Source: Galeruca laticollis (Eukaryota; Arthropoda; Insecta; Coleoptera; Chrysomelidae). From it: a DNA stretch of 64,000 nucleotides. Where the stretch lies: assembly GCA_963921935.1 (NCBI GenBank), contig OY998175.1:176363262-176427261 (forward strand), written 5' to 3'. The notes beneath the pieces were generated by a model. The model ran no database searches, had not been told where the DNA came from, and saw nothing but the letters and a program-made list of their open reading frames with translations. The number at the start of each line of letters is the position of its first letter. The stretch's first letter is position 1. This document shows, one piece after another, positions 56,330 to 64,000 of this stretch. The translations under genes and the position numbers were made by a program.

Positions 56330-58020
56330 GGATTCTTACAGCAGCGAAAGCGATGCACGGAGTTCTAGGTTAGGAACTCAGCCACGAGAAGATAGAAAAA
56401 GGTACTATGACCAAAAGTATGGGAGAAAAACAAGGAATTTGCAGGTTGGCTTCAAGAAAGTAACAAGGGTGAAGGATATTTTTATTGCAAATCATGTCGG
56501 TGTGATCTTAAGTGTTCTGATGGAAGATTTATTCTAAATAAACATGCAAATAGTTTAAAGCATGTAGCATGTGTGAAAGGTGAACTTCTAGTCCGTGGTT
56601 TTATGATCAGTTTAGTTTAATTTATATTGAATAATTAATTAAAATTTCACAAACGATTGCCTATGATTGTGCATGTATATATATTTTCATTCCCAATTTC
56701 ATTTTATATATTTCTTAAATATATGAAACGCCAATCTTTTAAAAGTTAACTACTTGTTTGCAGGTAAAGCAAGTCAACTATCAATCAACCAGTCTGGGCA
56801 AACTCAGTCAAAAAAGTCATTTGAGGATAAAATCAAATTTGGAGAAATAAGAATGGCTTGTTTTTTGGCAAAAAATTATCTACCTTTTAACATTGCTGGT
56901 TAGTATGCTTGCGGCTTGGTCTACAAATTCATTATTTAATAAATGTATTTCATTCACAACAAATTCATTTTAATTAAGACACTATAGGTATTCAAATAAT
57001 ATCATTTTTCAGGTGACCTAAAGAAACTTATTCAAAATGTTAAAATGTTTGCTCAGATTCTGAAATAGCCAAAGAAATTACATTTGAAAAAACTAAGGCA
57101 CAGGCCATTGTTACAAATGTAACAGAAAAATCATCTCACAGCGAATTATTTAGGACTTTTTAAACTGAAAAATTTTCTTTTATTGTTGATGAAATCACAG
57201 ACAAATCAATAACAAAACAATTGGTGCTCATTGCCAGAACAACAGTAGATTCCAATGTGGAAGATAATTTTTTATGTTTAATACCAATTGTAGAGGGCAC
57301 TGCCTCAGCATTACATACTGAATGCAGAGAATATTTTGATAATGAAAATATTCCTGGCAAAGAGAACATGATTGGGTTTGCAGCTGATGGTGCAAATACT
57401 ATGTTTAGTTCACCTCATTCATTGTCCACCCTATTTGCAAATGAGATCCCACATTTATTCATGATGAAGTGCATTTGCCACTCGTTTCAATTGTGTGCTT
57501 CTTATGCCTGCAAAACACTTCCGAGGGGTGTAGAGGATTTTGCAAGAGATGTATACAATTATATCCAATATAGCCCAAAACGTCTGGGTGACTATAAAGA
57601 ATTACAGTCCTTTCTGGATATAAAACCCCACAAACTTCTACACCCAGCTCAAACAAGATGGCTCTCTGTACTTCCTGTTGTCAAACGGCTTTAAGAACAG
57701 CTTCCAGCTTTAAAGTTAAACTTTCAAAATGCTGTTTTGAATGATAGGCTACTTGCAGCTCAGACCATCCATGTGAAGTCCATGGATCCTTCAACAGAGC
57801 TATACTTAAATTCTTTGGATTATCTGTTGCCCTATTTCCATGACATTAATAAAGAAACGCAATCAGAAAGTCCTAAACTTTACTTGTTATATGAACGGAT
57901 TTTTACAACATACGAAACTATCTTGGAATGTTTTATCAAACCAGAATTACTGCAGCAGACTGAAGATGAAAAAAAAACAGTAGCAAGGATCTTAACTTGG
58001 ATTTAGAGAACCAAATTTTG
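56330..58020 (+). pseudogene. hAT-like transposase gene with introns, decayed
   Basis: ATG at 56330 (MDSYSSESDARSSRLGTQPR). After a frameshift near 56445 a zinc finger is readable (WLQESNKGEGYFYCKSCRCD, then NKHANSLKH). Next come GKASQLSINQSGQ at about 56765, preceded by a ttgcag acceptor-like end, and DLKKLIQNV at about 57014 after another cag. Two short introns are therefore plausible. The core 57170-58006 contains FSFIVDEITDKS (Asp), FAADGANTMF (Asp) and MKCICHSFQLCASYACK (C/H), then TRWLSVLPVVKRL, LNSLDYLLPYFHDINK. This is the hAT/ZBED-like arrangement common in aphid and other arthropod genomes. Stops at about 57160, 57694 and 58006 and the absence of the C-terminal dimerisation region mark it as dead. 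Confidence 0.75.
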
Positions 58021-58457
58021 AATATAGAATATGAAAATAAACAAAATCATGTACTAATTGAAGAAATATACATTGGTGGCAATGTTATTTTCCTGTTACT
58101 GAAACACATTTGTGGCTAGAATGAATGAAATGGAAATAGTGCAATTTTAAAAAAAATGCATTCTCTTGTATACGGAGAGTGTAAAACAAATAAACCAGCG
58201 TTTTTGTTTTAATGAAAAGCAAAGATTAAAATGTCTTAAATTTATGAATCCTAAACATATCATTAAAAAACATGCATTTAGGAGTTCAGTTTCCAGTCAA
58301 GTTAAACTGACTGTTGTCCACCCTAGAATATTTCTTTTTAGTTACATTACATTTTTATTCTTAGGACTATGCCCAGAAAACACTGGTTGTATGTGCGACA
58401 GAGACAGACTCGATAAGTAGTATCTCTATGATAGTAACGCTCTTAAGCAGCTATTGT

Positions 58458-58458
<1 letters not shown>
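58021..58458. other. degenerate tail of hAT element
   Basis: Weakly readable hAT-like words (for example TLVAMLFSCY, ARMNEME) without a continuous frame. No terminus recognised. Confidence 0.35.

Positions 58459-58519
<61 letters not shown>
58459..58519 (+). repeat. (TA)n microsatellite
   Basis: About 60 bp of uninterrupted TA dinucleotides. Confidence 0.97.
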
Positions 58520-58522
<3 letters not shown>

Positions 58523-60048
58523 CATATATTCTATCTAAATTCTAAAGAAAACATTGAAATAAAGAAAAATGTACATATTTGGATGTAATACTAGTGATAT
58601 ACAATGTATTATAAATAATTTAAAAGATTCAATATGCAAATAAAATTTGACATTACAATTTCGAATGACAATAATGCAGAAGATACTTAATGATACATAG
58701 ATTTTATAAAGATTTTAAAAAAAAGAATACAGATGTCGCTGGTAGCAAAATTACAATTAGAATTAAAGAATGAAAATCTCTCTTTGTTATATGAAAACAT
58801 AAATTTGTATTTTTTTTTTAAAAAAGGAATTCTTTGGTAACAAAAGGAGAACAGAATTATTTATGGAAAAAGTTTAGTTAGTTGATTTTGAACCCCTCTC
58901 GAGAGAACATCTAATATGAGTTCTCTCAAATTTGCTGAATAATATAATAGTAATTGATATATTAAAATAGCATCAGATTATAATAATTAGCATGATAAGA
59001 TCAGTGCGTGAATAATTCCTTAAATAATTATATTGAAATAGTGTTAGTGATTTTTCCGGGTTCTAAATTATAAATTTAGAAAAGTGGTTCCGGCGATTCT
59101 AAAAGACGTGCTTAGAATCAGAACGAGTGATCCTGATACCTAGTTGGTGAGTCCAGTCCAGATTTTATAAATTATTTTTCAAGAATTAACAGGCCTTTAA
59201 ATAAAATTAAGATAGATGCATCTGTATCACATTTTTGAATACTGACAAAATTAACGTTAAAGATATATAAAATTTCACCTGAAGAGAAGAGAAAATTTTT
59301 TTGAATAGACAATTTTATCGCATATAGTTATTTGACATTTATACACGTCAAGTGTAATTTTCGACGATTTGAACGTTTAGAATAAGTAGTTAATTAGGTT
59401 GTTCTTCTAGTATATAGGTTGTTTTTTTAATTTTAAGGTTCGTAGAAAGTACGATTATTGTTCTTTATTATATTTTGGGAATAATAATTCATTTTCACTT
59501 GTTATCTGATGGTATATAATTTTTGATTCCAACTCACTTTGGTATTAATTCAACTCCTATTTCATTGAATTTGAAAAATTTTGGATCCTATAAAACTTTT
59601 GATATAATCAGTGACATTTAGTTAATTTTCAGTGACAGAAAAATTGTAGATGTCATTAGATAATTTAATGGTCTTAGAATATATTGAACAAGCAGTCACT
59701 ATAGATTTGCAATAGTATAATTGACAATTTTGGAATATTCTTTGGAAATTTATAAATTTAAAATTTAAATTATTAATTTTTTTTAATCTTTGAACCCTCC
59801 CTGAGGTAAGAGCGAGTAAGTCGATTTTGTAGTAATTTATCTTTCAGAATATAAAATTTCATATTCATCTGAGCCGGGCATAATAATTTGACAATTCCTG
59901 TCAAAATTTCAAATAGGTTATATTCAGTGATAAAGGTGTTTTCACATTAGTGTAGTTACTACCACGATTGTAACAACAGCATCTAATAATCAAATTTCAA
60001 ATAAAATCATATAATACATAATTATAAAAACAGTAGAACATTAAATAT

Positions 60049-60049
<1 letters not shown>
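58520..60049. other. 1.5 kb AT-rich, no feature seen
   Basis: No coding or repeat structure recognised on either strand. Confidence 0.4.

Positions 60050-60090
<41 letters not shown>
60050..60090 (+). repeat. (TA)n microsatellite
   Basis: About 40 bp of AT dinucleotides. Confidence 0.95.
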
Positions 60091-60092
<2 letters not shown>

Positions 60093-60194
60093 TGTTTTTG
60101 AAAATATAAAAGTTTATAAAAATAATACAGTTCATTTTTATTAGTTTTTCTGTCACGGAGAAGTGATTATTCAATTTTTATATAAATACAATGG

Positions 60195-60290
60195 GTGTTT
60201 TGTTTCACATTGCCCCATTTATTGTTACAGCAGTATCACTTTGCCCAGTTTATCATTTCACGTTGCCCCATTTACTGGGGTAAACTGAAA
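60195..60290. repeat. repeated ttgcccca motif cluster
   Basis: tttcacattgccccattta, tatcactttgcccagttta and tttcacgttgccccattta follow each other at about 60201, 60234 and 60254, and actggggtaaactgaaa gives the inverted form. Possibly degenerate ends of a DNA transposon; a related motif lies at 46381-46413. Confidence 0.55.
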
Positions 60291-60484
60291 TAAAGTCTCA
60301 ATCTCAAAATATGCTGATTAGTTCCTAATAGCAATGGTTTATTTTTTTGAATTTATTGAGTACATGTTAGCTATTCCACTTTACCATACTATCTCCTAGT
60401 GAAAATTTTATACTGATTTTTAATTTTTGCCTAAAAAATTCGGCATTAAGTTTTTTTTATATGCATTAGAGTAATAAAATAATT

Positions 60485-60555
60485 TCTGTGCCGAATGGCC
60501 CTGCGCTGAGTTAGCTCGTGCCGAGTTGGCCTGCGCCGAGTTGCCCTATTCCGCA
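60485..60555 (+). repeat. short degenerate GC-rich minisatellite
   Basis: Four imperfect units of about 14-17 bp: gtgccgaatggccc, tgcgctgagttagctc, gtgccgagttggcc, tgcgccgagttgccc. Confidence 0.75.
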
Positions 60556-61829
60556 TAAATATCTATTATGTTGCTTTGATATTGATACTCTCCGGAAGCG
60601 TCTTACAGAAGATAATGGAATTGTGCTACCCTACTTAGGTCCTCCGATTTGCTATAAAAAACTTTGGAATAGGTTTTATGGCTTTAGACTAACTGACAGA
60701 TAGAGCAGATCGTCCAAGAAATACTTTTTCGTGAGTAGGAATCATGGGTTGCTTACTTTAGATAATAATAATTGATATAATTTACTTTAGTGGAGAATCT
60801 AAGAATGTTTGCAGTTCTCGAGAACCAATAAATTCATTCATATAATCTGAAATATTCTATCAAGGGTGAAAGTTTTTTGTTTCCAATAAACATCTAATAA
60901 TTTTTTGTAAAAATTTTTCATCAATACACAATAAACGTCGATCATACGAGTGCGTTATAGACATTAATAAATTGTTTATCCACTTGAAGCTTATTTTTCG
61001 GAAGTTTAGCAATATTGAGTTCGAAAACTGTGGCGAGTAAGTGTATACGTGAATCCTCCAAGTATTTTTCATCATGTTAGAGAAATTAATTAATAAAGTT
61101 CTGCATAGAAGTTTCTTCCTAAGACACAGTCTATAGGAAATGTATGAATTACGCGTTATGCATTCGAATTAAATTTTAAATTTAATGAGATCATTTAGGT
61201 GGATTAAAACATTCTCTGCTTGAAATTTAAAAATGAGGATTTCAAAAAGTAATAAAAAAAGTTAATTTCAACTGAACAACATGGAATAGCACTCAGAACT
61301 TCTAAGCATTTGATAAATAAACTTGTTTTAATTTTATTGTTAAATATTCGGGGAATCCCGTTTTAGAATTTGAAGGTATATAAGTAGTTCATTTTAGGAT
61401 AGAAGGCAGCACAATTTCAATCCGGAAGTACTCAACATTGTGAAGCAGTGTTGGAGAATTTCGAATTGAAGAGTAGACCTTAGTTAGTTAGTTAGTTAGA
61501 TTTGTACATAATTCACTTTAGTAATTAAAGTAATACCTATTAAAATTACTAGCAGCAGGGAGATTCATTTATACGTTGAATCAATAGTAGGCAAATCAAA
61601 ATTACAACTAGAATAAGCATCATGACAAATTTTGAAAAACTGTCCTATATTGTTTGTAAAAGTATATTATTCACATACATCTGAATATAACAAAGGTTTA
61701 GTAGGAAAAATTAATATTACATTCAAAATTCACACCAAAACGATTGTCAGTGTCATGGCGTCGCTAGTGACGTCACATTTGAACAACTGAAACATTAATA
61801 GATTAGAGTAGCTATGGAGTAGGGGCCGT
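60556..61829. other. 1.3 kb without recognised gene
   Basis: AT-rich with short frames only. A tagttagttagttag stretch near 61480 is a minor tetranucleotide repeat. Confidence 0.4.
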
Positions 61830-63594
61830 ACCGAATCACGTAGAAGATGGCGTAGAACGTCCAGTAATGTTTGTTTCGAACACCTTGACTCCAACTGAAC
61901 ATAAGTACAACAATTCAGAGTGCGAAGCTTTAGCGTTGATCCTTGCTGTGAAAAAGTTTCATAACTACTTGTAAGTACGCAAATTCACTCTAATTTCAAG
62001 TCACCAACCCTTACATTTGATTTTTGCTCAAAATAAAAAAATTCCAACTATATCTACATCAACAATTACTCAATTAGCAATAATTCTGTCTGGATATCAG
62101 TATGACATATTTTATATATAAGGTAGTGCCATAAGTAATGCAGATGGATTGTTTCGTTTACCTCCTCCTGGTCAGACTAAAATCACAGAAGATTTCATTT
62201 ATTCATTCAATCAAGTATATGAAATTCCTCTAAGCGCCGACGACATAAAAAAGGCTATTAACAAAAATGTTGTGTATCGTAAGCTTCAAGATTTTATTTT
62301 CTCTGGATGGCCCAGCAATGTGCAGGATGAGAGGTTGGTACAGTATTTTACACATCGAAATGAGTTGTCCATTGAAAACGATTACATGCTGTTAGGTAAT
62401 AAGGTAGTAATTCCACCTCAGTTAGGGCAAGAAGTACTCAAAGACTGAATAGATGAGGCTTTTACTTGATGAAGATCCATACTGAACGATGAAATAAAAC
62501 AATATAATTTGTTTAAAACTTCGTTTTGAGAAAGCTACTGTGTTAGTGAAATGCGTCAACCAGTTTAAATTGAACATTAGTTCAAATAAATGAAGTTTTA
62601 AACAAATTATATTGTTTTATTTCATCGTTCAAAAAGTACTCAACCTATTTCATGAGCAATATACCGGAATTGTACGCAGTAAAATGTTAATCATCAGATC
62701 CCATAGCTGGTGGCCAAATATGAATAGTGATATTGAGAAATTTATATCGACTTGTGAGATCTGTCAACAATATTAGAACTTTACCAATAGTAATCCTCTC
62801 TTATCCTGGCCATAAAATCCGCATAACTTCTTTAGGGTTTTCATACATTTTCTTAAGTTATTTGATTTTACATTTTTCTTGTTTTTAAACAAAAATCCGA
62901 GTGGTTAAAAATTAAGCTTATGAATAACAATACAAACGGTTCTGAGACCATTGCTTAGTTGAAAGAAACATTTTGAATTTTGGATTTGCCAATAGAGTTG
63001 GTGTTATTGAAAATAAAACCAAGAACCAGATTTGATATTTTAAATCCCTCTGGTCATAGTAAATATACCAAAGGAAGTTCTGTAGATGTGCCCAGAGTAA
63101 AAAAGTTATACAAACCGAATGAATCAGTGTATGTTAAAAATGGAAAAATTAAGCAGTGGCAAAAGGAAAAATTGTAAAAATTTTAAGTTTTTGTACTTAT
63201 TTAATGCTCAATTACACGAATTCATGCATGCTGATTCATTAAGACGTGATGTAAGTAATATAACCAGTAATGATAGATATTCATACAGATGTATCAATGA
63301 CTAGTGGTATGTTTTGTAGAAATCAGAGTGTGAACCATTCTCAAGATAACCTTGTAGTTCAACGAAGTCCGTTGTTGCCTGATCATTCATCAGTTATATC
63401 CCCCCATTGTAGTATCCACAAAACAAAGCTTCTCCAGTATCACAATCTGTATCACCTCAAAACATAGTGAATAACAGTGCACAAAATACGTACATGTATA
63501 ATAGTGCTACTAGTGTGAAAAGTTCGGTGGATATTGAAACCCCCAAGTTCCTCGTTTTGGTAGAGTCATTAAACCTACACGAGGTTAGATCTCT
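61830..63594 (+). pseudogene. Gypsy-type pol remnant (RNase H and integrase)
   Basis: From about 61835: GAVPNHVEDGVERPVMFVSN and HKYNNSECEALALILAVKKF are the Gypsy RNase H; KFTLISSHQPL and NADGLFRLPPPG close it. The frame 62149-62448 is the linker. After a palindromic insertion (62442-62633) the zinc-binding part of integrase follows (RSHSWWPNMNSDIEKF, STCEICQQ). Then comes an integrase-core remnant (SEWLKIKLMNN, LKETF) that jumps at about 62995 to the C-terminal LKIKPRTRFDILNPSGH and KLYKPNESVYVKNGKI. The middle of the core, with its second Asp and Glu, is deleted. The end FGRVIKPTRG at about 63560 is the usual Pro-rich Gypsy tail. Stops and frameshifts abound. Confidence 0.82.
62442..62633. 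mobile_element. 192 bp palindromic insertion in Gypsy pol
   Basis: Flanked by the 10 bp direct repeat aagtactcaa (62432-62441 and 62634-62643). Inside are 40 bp perfect inverted arms (62483-62522 and 62592-62631) separated by 69 bp. The right arm ends 2 bp before the target duplication, but 41 bp of other sequence precede the left arm. No coding capacity. Confidence 0.88.
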
Positions 63595-63609
63595 AAAGAA
63601 GGGAAAAAA
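63595..63609 (+). promoter_or_regulatory. polypurine tract of Gypsy element
   Basis: Fifteen consecutive purines (aaagaagggaaaaaa) immediately before a tgttgtaaag sequence that fits an LTR start with TG. Confidence 0.8.
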
Positions 63610-64000
63610 TGTTGTAAAGATGTAAATGTTCTAAGAAAGATGTCAATGAGTCAGTCATGTCATATTGAATAAATGTTTTTCGTCTAAAAGCATCGGTCTT
63701 TTGATACAAATACATAATAACGATTATTAACAAATAATACGGGCTCGATTAACCCGATGGGTGCTCATTTTGCTCTTCATGTCCTCTTTAAGTCACCCTC
63801 CGAGCAAAACGAGCATCGGAAAGGGAATTTCAATTGGGTGCCACTTTCATGTTATTGATACATATGAAAAATGTGAACATTGACTATCGAACTACTATAA
63901 ATTCAGTATCTAATAGTAATAACAGTTTCTTTTGTTTTCGTTTTTATACACGTTTTACTTTCACTTAACCTAACGGTACCCGCTTTGGGCCCCGTTGCCC
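63610..64000 (+). repeat. probable Gypsy 3' LTR (start; end not certain)
   Basis: Begins tgttgtaaagatg after the purine tract. An aataaa polyadenylation-type word lies at 63668-63673. Its right end cannot be placed without the other LTR, so part of this interval may be flank. Confidence 0.55.
63754..63819. repeat. imperfect hairpin
   Basis: ccgatgggtgctcattttgctc at 63754-63775 pairs with gagcaaaacgagcatcgg at 63802-63819, with a 26 nt loop and small bulges. Confidence 0.75.

Noticed and set aside
62455..62580. ttgatgaag / gagaaag words as another hammerhead
   Set aside because: The core words are not in the required order or spacing, and no GAAAC-GTC segment follows.
1..64000. Host protein-coding gene, tRNA, rRNA or CRISPR array
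   Set aside because: No set of exons, cloverleaf, ribosomal sequence or regularly spaced short repeat was convincing. All recognisable proteins are from mobile elements.

Overview
The window looks like a transposon graveyard from an AT-rich insect (arthropod) genome. I found no host gene, rRNA, tRNA or CRISPR array I can support. Nearly every coding signal belongs to a mobile element: piggyBac, mariner, Sailor-like IS630/Tc1/mariner, hAT (two), Mutator-like (two), pogo/Tigger, a Crypton-type recombinase remnant, a THAP/P-like remnant, an env-bearing Gypsy/errantivirus, a second Gypsy element, BEL/Pao, several non-LTR elements (I-like with RNase H, Jockey-like, CR1-like, RTE-like) and a Penelope-like element. 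The presence of an errantivirus and I/Jockey-type LINEs points to an insect; I cannot name the species.

Layout: 0.6-2.9 kb, decayed piggyBac (minus strand) with a 0.44 kb internal tandem duplication. 3.4-6.2 kb, a Sailor-like transposase gene split by a complete 1343 bp mariner with an open transposase frame. 7.9-8.9 kb, a composite locus of about 170 bp tandem repeats bracketed by inverted Penelope-type terminal fragments. 9.2-10.6 kb, LINE remnant. 12.3-14.3 kb, hAT remnant. 14.4-22.0 kb, a complete but decayed errantivirus (minus) with LTRs, 4 bp target duplication, gag, pol, env and an internal MITE. 22.7-28.2 kb, I-like LINE followed by an RTE-like tail. 28.6-29.4 kb, second copy of the 170 bp array. 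32.5 kb, Crypton-like fragment. 33.5-37.6 kb, a chain of Jockey ORF1, BEL/Pao and LINE 3' end. 39.6-40.8 kb, Penelope-like element with its 3' terminal repeat. 40.9-42.0 kb, possible P-like remnant. 42.5-44.9 kb, LINE (minus). 45.3-46.3 kb, first Mutator-like remnant. 46.5-47.5 kb, a TTAA-type MITE. 47.9-55.7 kb, a nested stack: a CR1-like LINE apparently split by a Mutator-like element (with terminal inverted repeats and 8 bp target duplication) and a second Sailor-like copy, then fused to a pogo gene that is itself split by a Penelope 3' fragment. 56.3-58.0 kb, second hAT with introns. 61.8-64.0 kb, Gypsy pol end, polypurine tract and start of the 3' LTR, with a palindromic insertion.

The most interesting signals are: (1) a hammerhead-ribozyme-like motif in the Penelope terminal repeat, found in three near-full copies plus a truncated one; (2) two divergent transposases whose second and third catalytic residues are separated by exactly 82 residues, the DD82E Sailor signature, one of them apparently ORF-intact when mariner landed in it; (3) the 170 bp array present at two loci with the same right-hand boundary; (4) a compact Mutator-like element with duplicated terminal motifs. 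Most assignments rest on motif reading by eye; element names are family-level and clade names are inferences.
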